From NCBI GenBank assembly GCA_903829945.1, contig CAIKRV010000090.1:18114-82113 (forward strand): a stretch of DNA of 64,000 nt. Direction: 5' to 3'. Below are positions 9,011-17,871 of the stretch, one piece after another (position 1 is the first letter of the stretch; every line of letters starts with the position of its first letter). The notes beneath the pieces were generated by a model that saw only the letters and a list, made by a program, of their open reading frames with translations, ran no database searches and was not told the origin of the DNA. Both the position numbers and the translations under genes were made by a program. The stretch is from an uncultured bacterium. Its GTDB lineage: Bacteria; Bacteroidota; Bacteroidia; CAILMK01.

Positions 9011-9043
9011 AAAGTCTCGACAATTTGCATTTGCCGAGACTTT
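9011..9043 (-). terminator. Rho-independent terminator after the outer-membrane-like gene
   Basis: A 9-bp perfect stem (AAAGTCTCG with CGAGACTTT), loop of 15 nt, followed on the minus strand by TGTTTTTATA. It lies 19 bp beyond the stop of the gene ending at 9062. Confidence 0.8.
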
Positions 9044-9061
9044 GTCTATGCTTATTAGTTT

Positions 9062-9877
9062 TTATATTCTTTTACCGACGGGAATACTGGCGCCCAGAGT
9101 TAATATCATTTCATAAGTTCCGAATGATTGACTGATGGTGCCTCCGTGCAGAATTTTAAGACCTGAATAAGATGCAAAATCTAACTTATTGGCATATTCC
9201 AGGTAAATATATTTATAAAAATTAGCTCTTAAAGCGCCCTCAATTCCCATATTCCATCCGCCTAATTGAAAATGCGGATGATTTCTTTCTCCAAACAAGC
9301 TGTTTTCTACATGGGGAATTACAGGGCCGATACCTGCTTTTACAATTCCGCTGAATTTGAAATTTTCGTCAGCATTTGAGCACAATTGCCATCTTCGAAC
9401 GGCATTAAACAATAAAAAATTGGCACCATTATTCAAATAATAATAAAAGCCGTTGGCACGCAAAAAAGCCAGATTAGAGTCTACACTTTTACCTCCAAAT
9501 TGCCCTTTCATTTGATAATTTCCATCAGTAATAATAAACTTGGTATGATCAAAATTGATTTCAATTCCCCAACTATTACCTTTATTAAAAAAATATCCCA
9601 GTCTGTAATTGTATTGTGGAATGGTGATCGGCTCGGATAATAAACCCATATCCCAACCTTTATGATCATGTCCTTTTACATTAATTAAATCGTACACATT
9701 TCCTACATTTCCTTGTGATACATGAACTGTAGATTGGGTATACCATTCCGTATTATAGCCCCAGGCAAAATAGAGTTCACCCTTACGTTCTTTTGGTTTA
9801 TCTTGGGCAAGAAGAACCATTGGAAGGGAAATTAAGAGTGCAAACAGGCAGTAGCTTGTTTTGAAAGCGTTTTTGAT
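9062..9877 (-). CDS. Putative outer-membrane beta-barrel protein, likely ATC start
   Basis: The first ATG in frame is at 9820, but the frame continues upstream without a stop to 9895 and encodes a full signal peptide, KNAFKTSYCLFALLISLPM then VLLAQD. No ATG, GTG or TTG occurs in any frame between the predicted promoter (9901-9908) and that segment; the codon just before KNAF is ATC (9877-9875), where a Met would be expected. I therefore place the start there (271 residues). The mature part has alternating aromatic strands, many Gly/Asn turns and ends LGASIPVGKRI, as in small outer-membrane barrels. No named family recognised. Confidence 0.6.
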   Translation of the reverse strand: MKNAFKTSYCLFALLISLPMVLLAQDKPKERKGELYFAWGYNTEWYTQSTVHVSQGNVGNVYDLINVKGHDHKGWDMGLLSEPITIPQYNYRLGYFFNKGNSWGIEINFDHTKFIITDGNYQMKGQFGGKSVDSNLAFLRANGFYYYLNNGANFLLFNAVRRWQLCSNADENFKFSGIVKAGIGPVIPHVENSLFGERNHPHFQLGGWNMGIEGALRANFYKYIYLEYANKLDFASYSGLKILHGGTISQSFGTYEMILTLGASIPVGKRI

Positions 9878-9900
9878 AGGATTAAAATTTAATTAAGGTG

Positions 9901-9908
9901 CAAATTTA
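9901..9908 (-). promoter_or_regulatory. -7 promoter element of the outer-membrane-like gene
   Basis: TAAATTTG on the minus strand fits TAnnTTTG. Transcription would start near 9895, about 18 nt before the proposed ATC start and 75 nt before the first ATG, which supports translation of the signal-peptide segment. Confidence 0.45.
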
Positions 9909-10041
9909 CACCCTAAGTTTAACATGAACTTAACAAAAGTCAGTTTTTAAAATTTGTTCCGAAAATTACAAAATGGTTGAAAATACAATCTTTTTGGAAA
10001 AACGGACATATTTGGCCATTTGGACTTTTTTTGAAAAATAA

Positions 10042-10071
10042 AAAGGGATGAATGCAAAGCATCATCCCTTT
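10042..10071 (-). terminator. Terminator of the rimP-nusA-infB operon
   Basis: A 10-bp perfect stem (AAAGGGATGA with TCATCCCTTT) with a 10-nt loop, followed on the minus strand by TTATTTTTC and a further A/T-rich tract, 20 bp past the infB stop. Confidence 0.85.
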
Positions 10072-10090
10072 CCAAAAAGTTGAATATAAA

Positions 10091-13078
10091 TTATAATTTA
10101 CGTGCTACTTCTACTTGTTCAAAGGCTTCAATAATATCACCTATTTCAATATTATTATAATTGCTAAGAGTTAAACCACATTCGTATCCTGCAGCCACTT
10201 CCTTCACATCGTCTTTAAAACGTTTAAGGGTATCCAATTCGCCGGTATACATTACTACACCATTTCTAATTAGACGAACCTTACTATTTCTAGTTATTTT
10301 ACCATCTAAAACATAACAACCTGCCACATTGCCAGCCTTGGTAATTTTAAATACATCACGTATTTCCACATTAGAAACAATTTTCTCCTCCTGGGTAGGG
10401 GTAAGCATACCCTCCATGGCCGTTTTAATTTCTTCAATGGCATCATAAATGATAGAATATAGACGAATATCTATTTGTTCCTGCTCTGCCAATTTGCGTG
10501 CAGATACAGAAGGACGAACTTGGAAACCAATAATAATGGCATCAGAAGCCGAAGCTAATAATACATCTGATTCCGAAATTTGACCTACTCCTTTAAATAT
10601 AGTATTAACTTGAATTTCCTCAGTAGATAAACGCAATAAGGAATCGGAAAGTGCTTCCACAGATCCATCTACGTCGCCTTTAATAATCAAGTTAAGTTCT
10701 TTAAAGTTACCAATGGCCAAACGTCTTCCAATTTCATCGAGTGTAATGTGCTTACGAGTCCGTATGCCTTGCTCACGAATTAATTGTTTGCGTTTATTGG
10801 CGATTTCTTTAGCCTGCTGATCGGTTTCAGTTACATAAACTCTATCCCCGGCGGCCGGCGCTCCATCGAAGCCCAGCAATTGCACAGGTGTAGCAGGTGG
10901 CGCCTCTAATACTTTACCGCCACGTTCATTAAACATCGCCTTAACTTTTCCAAAATTAGCACCTGCTAAAATAGTATCTCCTACTCTGAGCGTACCTTTT
11001 TCAATTAATACCGACGCAATAATTCCTTTACCCTTATCTAAGGAAGCTTCAATAACTGTACCGACCGCACGCTTAGCAGGGTCAGCTTTTAAGTCAAGTA
11101 ATTCAGCTTCCAATAAAACTTTTTCTAATAATAATTCAACATTCAAGCCCTTTTTAGCAGAAATTTCTTGGCTTTGGAATTTTCCTCCCCAATCTTCCAC
11201 TAATAAATTCATTTCTGCCAATTGCTCCTTAATGCGGTTAACATTGGCATTTTCTTTATCAATTTTATTAAAGGCAAACACAATAGGTACCCCCGCAGCT
11301 TGTGCATGGCTGATGGCTTCACGAGTTTGCGGCATCACACTATCATCCGCTGCAATGACAATAATTACAATATCTGTTACCTTAGCACCACGTGCACGCA
11401 TGGCAGTAAAAGCTTCGTGACCAGGTGTATCTAAAAATGTAATGGCTTTACCATTGGCTAAAGTTACTTCATAAGCACCAATATGCTGCGTAATACCACC
11501 TGCTTCACCGGCCACTACATTGGCACTTCTAATATAATCAAGCAATGATGTCTTACCATGGTCAACGTGACCCATTATAGTAACAATAGGTGGGCGAGGT
11601 ACTAAAGTTTCCGCATGATCCGGTTCTTCCAGATTTGGCTCGTCCATTTCTACTTCCTTAAATTCTACATCAAAACCAAATTCATCTGCAACGATGGTAA
11701 TGGTTTCTGCATCTAAACGTTGGTTAATGGAAACCATTAAACCTAAGTTCATACAAGTAGTAATTACAGCAGTTACCGGCACATTCATCAAGCTTGCTAA
11801 ATCATTTGCCGTAACAAATTCCGTTACTTGTAATAAGGAAGAATCTGTTCCGGATTCCTCTTCTGCCAGTCTCTGTCTATTTTGTTCTTTTCTACGTTTT
11901 TTAATTTTACTCCTATCCTGGATGGGAGATTTTTTAGTTAATCGGGATAAGGTATTTTTAACCTGTTCCTGAATTTTATTTTGATCAATAGGTGCCTTTT
12001 CAGGTGGGCGTTGATTGCCTTGACGTGGGCCTCTATTATTATTATTAAAGTTATTATTGTTAGGACCGGAAGGCCTATTTTGTTGTTGTTGTCCCCCGCC
12101 GGGTTGAGGCGTAGCAGTTCCTGTAGCAGGATCGCGTTTTGCACGTTCTTCCTGCTGAAGTTTATTAATATCTAAACCTACACGCTTACGTTTACGTTTA
12201 CGTTTGCTGGATCCGGCACCTGCCGCTGCATTTTCTTCAGGAGCCTTTTTCTTAGGTTTAAATTGATCTAAGTCTATTTTTCCTAAAATTGTTAAACCCT
12301 TTAAATCATCATCATCTGATTTTGCACTGATATGATTTGGTACTACAGGTCCTGCAGCTTTTTCAACTTTTATTTCTTCTACCGGCTCATGAACCGGAGT
12401 TTCTGAGGTTTTCGGCAATTCATGTACTTCAGGGGCAGGAGTTTCAGCACTGATTTCATGATCACCTTCTTCAGATTTTTTTGCCTTTTTCTTCGGCTTT
12501 TCCTCAATTACAGGTTCAGGAACAACAGGCTCCTGCACTTTCTTACCTTTCCGCTTAGATTTATCCAACGCAGAAAGATCAATTTTGTCAACAATCTTAA
12601 AAGTATGTTTTTCCTCTGCAACCGGTGCAGGAATAACTTCGGCAATCGGCTCAGCTACCGGTTCTTCTTTTTTCTTAGTTTTAGTAGCTTTTGGTTTTGG
12701 TGCCTCTTCAGCAACTTGCTGTTCAGCAGCTTTGCTCGTACTTTTAGTACTCTTCTTTTCAGGAATTACAGGCGCTGCCACTTCTACTATCGGTTCTGCT
12801 ACCGGAGTAGGAGCCGCTGCAGGTTCAACAGGTTTAACCACCTTATCATCTTTATGAATATTAGGTGTTAAATTTAAAGAACTGGACTTCTGTTTATCCA
12901 ATTTATCCGGCGCAAATTTGCGCAAAAGCTCCTCATAAGCCTCTTCCGAAACTTTTGAAGTAGGCTTATTTTCAATTTCAAAGCCTTTGCTATGCAAAAA
13001 TTCAACGATTGTCTGTACACTGTTGTTAAATTCAACAGCTACTTTATTCAACCGCTTTGGGCCACTTGATTCTGTCAT
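10091..13078 (-). CDS. infB: Translation initiation factor IF-2
   Basis: A 995-residue GTPase that brings initiator tRNA to the ribosome. The N-terminal IF2_N motif ([20 protein letters not shown]) is followed by a long Lys/Ala/Pro/Glu spacer (about 75-400) containing an Asn-rich patch and a KRKRKRK run, then a second IF2_N-like segment, the G domain with GHVDHGKT (near residue 500), DTPGHEAF and NKID, and the C-terminal beta-barrel and tRNA-binding domains. Third gene of rimP-nusA-infB, 44 bp after nusA. The spacer is low complexity and makes the protein longer than the E. coli form (890). Confidence 0.98.
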   Translation of the reverse strand: MTESSGPKRLNKVAVEFNNSVQTIVEFLHSKGFEIENKPTSKVSEEAYEELLRKFAPDKLDKQKSSSLNLTPNIHKDDKVVKPVEPAAAPTPVAEPIVEVAAPVIPEKKSTKSTSKAAEQQVAEEAPKPKATKTKKKEEPVAEPIAEVIPAPVAEEKHTFKIVDKIDLSALDKSKRKGKKVQEPVVPEPVIEEKPKKKAKKSEEGDHEISAETPAPEVHELPKTSETPVHEPVEEIKVEKAAGPVVPNHISAKSDDDDLKGLTILGKIDLDQFKPKKKAPEENAAAGAGSSKRKRKRKRVGLDINKLQQEERAKRDPATGTATPQPGGGQQQQNRPSGPNNNNFNNNNRGPRQGNQRPPEKAPIDQNKIQEQVKNTLSRLTKKSPIQDRSKIKKRRKEQNRQRLAEEESGTDSSLLQVTEFVTANDLASLMNVPVTAVITTCMNLGLMVSINQRLDAETITIVADEFGFDVEFKEVEMDEPNLEEPDHAETLVPRPPIVTIMGHVDHGKTSLLDYIRSANVVAGEAGGITQHIGAYEVTLANGKAITFLDTPGHEAFTAMRARGAKVTDIVIIVIAADDSVMPQTREAISHAQAAGVPIVFAFNKIDKENANVNRIKEQLAEMNLLVEDWGGKFQSQEISAKKGLNVELLLEKVLLEAELLDLKADPAKRAVGTVIEASLDKGKGIIASVLIEKGTLRVGDTILAGANFGKVKAMFNERGGKVLEAPPATPVQLLGFDGAPAAGDRVYVTETDQQAKEIANKRKQLIREQGIRTRKHITLDEIGRRLAIGNFKELNLIIKGDVDGSVEALSDSLLRLSTEEIQVNTIFKGVGQISESDVLLASASDAIIIGFQVRPSVSARKLAEQEQIDIRLYSIIYDAIEEIKTAMEGMLTPTQEEKIVSNVEIRDVFKITKAGNVAGCYVLDGKITRNSKVRLIRNGVVMYTGELDTLKRFKDDVKEVAAGYECGLTLSNYNNIEIGDIIEAFEQVEVARKL

Positions 13079-13122
13079 TTAGTTTATGTTAGTCCCTACT
13101 TAATATCTTTTAAAGTAAGGAA

Positions 13123-14361
13123 TCAATTTTCAAATTCTGCTTTTAAGATGGAAACAATTTCTTTTACTGTTTCTTCTTCTAATTCTGTACGACGAACTAA
13201 TTCTTCCGGACTCAATTCCAATACACTTTTAGCGGTATCACAACCAATTCCTTTCAATTCGTCAATAATCCAGCTATCAATTTCATCAGCAAATTCTTCC
13301 AAATCAATATCGTATTCTTCTTCATCGCTTTCACGGAATACATCAATTTCGTAGCCGGTCAGGCGTGCTGCTAATTTAATATTTAAGCCGCCTTTACCAA
13401 TAGCCAAGGATACTTGGTCAGGCTTCAAAAATACACTTGCACGTTTATCATTTTCATCAAGAGAAATAGAAGTAATTTTAGCCGGGCTCAATGCACGGGT
13501 AATGTATAATACTTTATTGGTGGTAAAATTAATAACGTCGATATTTTCATTGCGCAATTCACGCACTATTCCATGAATACGAGATCCTTTCATCCCTACA
13601 CAGGCGCCAACCGGGTCAATACGATCATCATAGGATTCTACGGCTACTTTTGCACGTTCTCCCGGTTCGCGTACAATATTTTTAATGCTTATAATTCCAT
13701 CAGCAATTTCAGGAACTTCCAATTCAAACAAACGCTCCAAGAAAGCCGGTGCTGTTCTGGAAATCATAATAACCGGATTGTTGTTTTTATATTCAACCTT
13801 GGTAATTACAGAGCGAATAGAATCTCCTTTTTTATAAAAATCAGAAGGTATTTGTTCATTCTTTGGAAGAATTAATTCATTGCCTTCATCATCCAAAACT
13901 AAAATCTCTTTCTTCCAAACTTGGTACACCTCTCCGGTGATAATTTCACCTTCACGGTCTTTATATTTTTGGAGTACATCTTCTTTTTCTAATTCAAGAA
14001 TTCTGGTAAATAGATTTTGTTTCGCTGCTTGAATAGCTCTTCTTCCGAATGATTTGATGGTCACTTCCTCGGATAATTCTTCTCCTATTTCAAAATCGGG
14101 CTCTACCTTGATGGCTTCGGTATAAGCAATCTGACTATTTTCATCTTCTACTGCGCCATCGGCTACAATTTCACGATTACGCCAAATTTCAAGGTCTCCT
14201 TTTTCCGGATTAATAATAATATCAAAATTATCATCAGTACCATATTTTTTACGCAACATCGTACGGAACACTTCTTCAAGCACTCTCATCATGGTAACCC
14301 TGTCTATGTTCTTGAATTCCTTAAAATCTGCAAAGGAATCAATAATATCTAAGCTGTTCAT
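13123..14361 (-). CDS. nusA: Transcription termination/antitermination factor NusA
   Basis: A 412-residue protein with the NusA N-terminal polymerase-binding domain (1-125, with NPEKGDLEIWR), an S1 domain (about 135-205, GEIITGEVYQVW), and two KH domains (CVGMKGSRIHGIVRELRNE and LAIGKGGLNIKLAARL). The C-terminus is a single helix-hairpin-helix-like segment with acidic residues, not the two AR repeats of E. coli. It starts 10 bp after rimP and precedes infB. Confidence 0.97.
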   Translation of the reverse strand: MNSLDIIDSFADFKEFKNIDRVTMMRVLEEVFRTMLRKKYGTDDNFDIIINPEKGDLEIWRNREIVADGAVEDENSQIAYTEAIKVEPDFEIGEELSEEVTIKSFGRRAIQAAKQNLFTRILELEKEDVLQKYKDREGEIITGEVYQVWKKEILVLDDEGNELILPKNEQIPSDFYKKGDSIRSVITKVEYKNNNPVIMISRTAPAFLERLFELEVPEIADGIISIKNIVREPGERAKVAVESYDDRIDPVGACVGMKGSRIHGIVRELRNENIDVINFTTNKVLYITRALSPAKITSISLDENDKRASVFLKPDQVSLAIGKGGLNIKLAARLTGYEIDVFRESDEEEYDIDLEEFADEIDSWIIDELKGIGCDTAKSVLELSPEELVRRTELEEETVKEIVSILKAEFEN

Positions 14362-14371
14362 TGCTAAATAA

Positions 14372-14800
14372 TTAAATAGTTACTATCGCTTCTATAATAT
14401 CGTTAAAGTTTAATATCTCATTTTTTACTTTATGGCCGGCACCAATTTTAAGCATTAATTGGTGGTCATTCACAAAGACCAAAACACCTTTGAGCAATTT
14501 GCCGTCTTGTATTTTGATTTCTAACTTGCGGCCCACGTTCTTCTTATAATCTCTTAAAGATTGTAATGGTCGCTCTATTCCGGGTGAAGAAACATCAATG
14601 ATGAACTTTCCAGTATCAAATCCCTTTTCTTCAAGTCTTTCGTGAAGTTTGCGATTGGTTTTAGCACAATCTTCAAGGTTTACTCCCCCATCGGCGTCTA
14701 AATAAACATCAATATGTTGATTACTTACTTCGACTTCTACAAGGTAAAGAGGGGTTCCGGCGGTTTCCTCAGCAAGGATCTCTTCAATCTCGGTTTTCAT
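14372..14800 (-). CDS. rimP: Ribosome maturation factor RimP
   Basis: A 142-residue protein needed for 30S subunit maturation. The N-terminal alpha/beta domain has YLVEVEVSNQHIDVYLDADGGVNLEDCAKTNR split across residues 19-50, including the D-GV-L-DC motif typical of RimP, and VSSPGIERPL near residue 70 marks the domain junction before the C-terminal SH3-like barrel. First gene of the rimP-nusA-infB operon, 10 bp from nusA. A strong promoter and a hairpin precede it by only a few nucleotides. Confidence 0.95.
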   Translation of the reverse strand: MKTEIEEILAEETAGTPLYLVEVEVSNQHIDVYLDADGGVNLEDCAKTNRKLHERLEEKGFDTGKFIIDVSSPGIERPLQSLRDYKKNVGRKLEIKIQDGKLLKGVLVFVNDHQLMLKIGAGHKVKNEILNFNDIIEAIVTI

Positions 14801-14812
14801 TCTTCAATTAAA

Positions 14813-14833
14813 AAAGGGGACACCGTCCCCTTT
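14813..14833 (-). terminator. Terminator-like hairpin with U-tract just before rimP
   Basis: A 9-bp perfect stem (AAAGGGGAC with GTCCCCTTT) and a 3-nt loop, followed on the minus strand by further T residues and only 12 nt from the rimP ATG. It can end transcription from the upstream SAM adenosyltransferase gene. It also falls inside the rimP mRNA leader if transcription starts at the promoter at 14840-14869, making it a possible attenuator or 5'-end stabiliser. Confidence 0.7.
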
Positions 14834-14839
14834 CCTTCG

Positions 14840-14869
14840 CAAAGTTACGAAGAATTTATAATTTCCAAA
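14840..14869 (-). promoter_or_regulatory. Promoter of the rimP-nusA-infB operon
   Basis: On the minus strand TTTG (14869-14866), an 18-nt spacer and TAACTTTG (14847-14840) match the Bacteroidota -33/-7 consensus closely. The predicted start, near 14834, lies directly in front of the hairpin at 14813-14833. Confidence 0.7.
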
Positions 14870-14896
14870 AATATAGTAAGAAAGTTTTATTTACAT

Positions 14897-15673
14897 TTAC
14901 TCAAAGACGATAGTTATGACCGCTCCAAGCTTGATTCCCAATAAGTTACTTACACTCCCGCGATGCATGGCCACTTCTAATAAGTCATTATTATTAAAGA
15001 GGCACATCAAACTGCCTGAGTCTTCCTTTCGCATCGTATAATTGGTGCTAATCTTTGAAATATATTCCCGAGCAGTTACATAAACGCGTACATTCCTTCC
15101 TTTAACTACTCTGTCATATAGGCTTTTATGAATGTTAGTGACCACATTACCAAATACATCCACATGTATTACTGTACCTTTTAGCATAAATTCATCCTGT
15201 GGCGGATAAACATTGGCCAATTGGTAATAATCATTCTTAATTTCACCTAATTGTTCAAAAGGTGTCCCTAAGGCTAATTTTACGGCTGCCGCTGCTAAAA
15301 CCGATTTGAAAGGAAAAATACCATGTTCCTCTGAAAATGGTAAATAAACCACAGCCAAAGGTAATTCTGATTCCAAAATAAGCGAAACAACTCCGTTATC
15401 ATGGGCAAAAAATATTCCATCTCGCGTTTTTACGCCTATCAAATTCATTGGTTCATAACTGGCATCAATGCCAATAATATGGATCGTGTCACTCGGAAAT
15501 TCTTTATAGGCGTTTTTTACGATGTAAGATGCTTCGGCAATATTAAAAGTGGCAATACTATGACTAATATCCACTACTATCGCATTAGGGATATGCCTAT
15601 AAATGTACCCCTTTACAGAAGCAATATAGGGATCCTTATTTCCTAAATCCGAAGTTAATGTTATTATTGGCAT
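14897..15673 (-). CDS. SAM hydroxide adenosyltransferase (DUF62 family)
   Basis: A 258-residue member of the fluorinase/chlorinase-like family that splits S-adenosylmethionine with hydroxide into adenosine and methionine. The N-terminus LTSDLGNKDPYIASVKG carries the conserved Asp and the nucleoside-binding loop; VVDISHSI and FAHDNGVVS follow, and the C-terminal barrel has MLKGTVIHVDVFGNVVTNI. The family triad (Asp-Arg-His) is not fully traced here, but the FADNG-type segment and overall length fit. It lies upstream of rimP, with a terminator and promoter between them. Confidence 0.88.
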   Translation of the reverse strand: MPIITLTSDLGNKDPYIASVKGYIYRHIPNAIVVDISHSIATFNIAEASYIVKNAYKEFPSDTIHIIGIDASYEPMNLIGVKTRDGIFFAHDNGVVSLILESELPLAVVYLPFSEEHGIFPFKSVLAAAAVKLALGTPFEQLGEIKNDYYQLANVYPPQDEFMLKGTVIHVDVFGNVVTNIHKSLYDRVVKGRNVRVYVTAREYISKISTNYTMRKEDSGSLMCLFNNNDLLEVAMHRGSVSNLLGIKLGAVITIVFE

Positions 15674-15853
15674 AGCTCAACTGCAAAATTAGGAATAAAG
15701 CCCGGCGAGATTAAGTTTTAAAGGATATTTTAATACGCATTCCACGCAATGATTTATTAACAAAATAATAATGAAAGGCCTTAATTGATCTTTTAGGAAT
15801 AGATAAAGTTTTCAGAATAACAATTCAGTTTATCAGGACTTCAGAAATCCTAT

Positions 15854-15861
15854 TATCTTTG
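15854..15861 (+). promoter_or_regulatory. -7 promoter element of phoH
   Basis: TATCTTTG, ending 20 nt before the ATG at 15882, giving a leader of roughly 14 nt. No clear -33 box. Confidence 0.45.
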
Positions 15862-15881
15862 CAAAAGACCAATTGATACGA

Positions 15882-16832
15882 ATGAACGAATTTAAGATAA
15901 AACTGGACGATGTCCATCCAATCGAGATCTTAGGCATCAATAATCAGAATCTCAAAATAATTCAACATGCCTTTCCTAAATTGAAAATCATTGCACGAGG
16001 CAATGAGATTATTATTAAAGGGGAAGAAATAGAAGCCGAAGCCTTGGCAGATAAAATAAAATTAATGGTAACGCATATCCTAAGGTACTCGAATTTGCCT
16101 GAGGATCGATTAATAGATATTTTAGGCAGTAGTAAGCCCGTTTTAGAGGAAGAGGTGAAGGATGACGGCTTTTTGGTCATGGGCAATGATGGCGTTATAA
16201 TTAGAGCTAAAACTCCCGGACAAAAAAAATTAGTTGAAAGTGCTGATCAAAATGATATGGTTTTTGCCATTGGCCCTGCCGGTACCGGTAAAACCTACAC
16301 AGCGGTAGCCATTGCCGTACGCGCATTGAAACGAAAGGAAGTAAAACGTATTATTATTACCCGACCGGCAGTTGAAGCCGGAGAAAATTTAGGCTTTTTG
16401 CCGGGCGATTTAAAAGATAAAATTGATCCGTATTTACGTCCGCTGTATGATGCATTGGATGATATGATTCCTCCGGAAAAATTGCGCATGTATATGGAAA
16501 ATAGAACCATTGAGGTAGCGCCTCTGGCCTTTATGCGCGGGCGAACTTTAAATCATGCCTTTGTAATTTTAGATGAAGCGCAAAATGCTACCCATACTCA
16601 ATTGAAAATGTTTCTGACCAGAATGGGACCGCATGCCAAATTTATTATTACCGGTGATTTAACGCAAATTGACCTACCCAAAAAAACACATTCAGGTTTA
16701 CTCAATGCCATCCATATTTTAAAAGAAATAACGGGAATTGGTGTTATTGAATTAAGTATAAAAGATGTTATACGTCATCGATTGGTAAAAGATATTGTAA
16801 ATGCCTATGAAAAATTTAAGCAAGTAGAATAA
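15882..16832 (+). CDS. phoH: PhoH family ATPase
   Basis: 316 residues from the ATG at 15882 (a TTG three codons earlier is less likely). An N-terminal KH-like segment precedes a P-loop ATPase: Walker A GPAGTGKTYTAV (about 129-140), PAVEAGENLGFLPGDLKDK, and Walker B VILDEAQNAT. The family is linked to RNA handling and endonuclease systems, but its exact job in Bacteroidota is unclear. It stands alone on the plus strand, divergent from the adenosyltransferase gene, 50 bp before purC. Confidence 0.93.
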   Translation: MNEFKIKLDDVHPIEILGINNQNLKIIQHAFPKLKIIARGNEIIIKGEEIEAEALADKIKLMVTHILRYSNLPEDRLIDILGSSKPVLEEEVKDDGFLVMGNDGVIIRAKTPGQKKLVESADQNDMVFAIGPAGTGKTYTAVAIAVRALKRKEVKRIIITRPAVEAGENLGFLPGDLKDKIDPYLRPLYDALDDMIPPEKLRMYMENRTIEVAPLAFMRGRTLNHAFVILDEAQNATHTQLKMFLTRMGPHAKFIITGDLTQIDLPKKTHSGLLNAIHILKEITGIGVIELSIKDVIRHRLVKDIVNAYEKFKQVE

Positions 16833-16882
16833 TTTTGAAGATTAGAATTGACCTAAAAAATAATTGAACCATAATTAATAAA

Positions 16883-17821
16883 ATGATTACTGAAACACAT
16901 TACCACTTTCCGGGACAAGTTGACTTTTACAGAGGAAAGGTAAGAGAAGTTTATAATATTAATAATAAATACTTAGTAATGATTGCATCAGACAGAATAT
17001 CTGCTTTTGATTATATTCTGCCTAAACCCATTCCTTACAAAGGTGCCATACTCAATACCATTGCAGCTCAGTTTTTAAACATGACCAAGGACATTGTTCC
17101 CAATTGGTTGCTTGAGGTTCCTGATGGAAGAGTTACGATTGGCTTAAAATGCGATGCCTACCCAGTTGAAATGGTCATCAGAGGATATTTATGTGGTCAT
17201 GCCTTGAGAGAATATAATGCTGGAAAAAGGATTTTATGCGGTGTACCCATGCCGGATGGAATGAAGCCTTATGAGGCTTTTCCGGAACCTATTATTACGC
17301 CAAGTACCAAAGCAATGGAAGGGCATGACGAAGATATTTCCAAAGAGGAAATATTAAGCAGAGGCATCATATCAAAAAGCGAATATGAAGCATTAGAAAA
17401 TTATACCCGAAAATTATTTGCAAAAGGTGCCGCTTATGCCGCAGAACGAGGTTTGATATTAGCCGATACCAAATACGAATTCGGTAATTATAACGGGGAA
17501 ATAACTTTAATAGATGAAATTCATACCCCCGATTCCTCTCGTTACTTTTATCAGGAAGGTTTTGAAGAAAGCAAATTAAAAGGGGAAACTCCCAAGCAAT
17601 TATCTAAAGAATTTGTACGTGAATGGCTGATGGCCAATGGTTTTCAAGGTAGAGAAGGAGAAAAAATTCCTGAAATGACAGAAGAGGTGGTAAATATGAT
17701 AAGTAATAGGTATATAGAACTTTACGAGGCTGTTACGGGAAATAAATTTAATGCCATATCCATTGCCTCTGAAACTGAATTAGTGCCTATAATTGAAAAT
17801 TCACTTAAAAAATTAGCCTGA
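16883..17821 (+). CDS. purC: Phosphoribosylaminoimidazole-succinocarboxamide synthase
   Basis: A 312-residue SAICAR synthetase that joins CAIR and aspartate using ATP in purine synthesis. Diagnostic segments: YRGKVREVYNI (phosphate-binding start), SDRISAFDYILPKPIPYKG, the EMVIRGYLCGHALREY block, and LADTKYEFG then LIDEIHTPDSSRY. The length matches the longer Bacteroidota/eukaryote-like form. No other purine genes are nearby. Confidence 0.97.
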   Translation: MITETHYHFPGQVDFYRGKVREVYNINNKYLVMIASDRISAFDYILPKPIPYKGAILNTIAAQFLNMTKDIVPNWLLEVPDGRVTIGLKCDAYPVEMVIRGYLCGHALREYNAGKRILCGVPMPDGMKPYEAFPEPIITPSTKAMEGHDEDISKEEILSRGIISKSEYEALENYTRKLFAKGAAYAAERGLILADTKYEFGNYNGEITLIDEIHTPDSSRYFYQEGFEESKLKGETPKQLSKEFVREWLMANGFQGREGEKIPEMTEEVVNMISNRYIELYEAVTGNKFNAISIASETELVPIIENSLKKLA

Positions 17822-17871
17822 ATAGGCAATATTCGTTTACTTTGCATTAAATAAACAATTAACTGCTAAAT

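Noticed and set aside
12422..12871. A 149-codon plus-strand open frame opposite infB
   Set aside because: It mirrors the Lys/Ala/Glu-rich IF-2 spacer and yields a Phe/Arg-rich product with no motif; it is a shadow of infB.
17816..17827. GCCT-GAAT-AGGC hairpin at the purC stop
   Set aside because: Four base pairs and no T-tract; not a convincing terminator.
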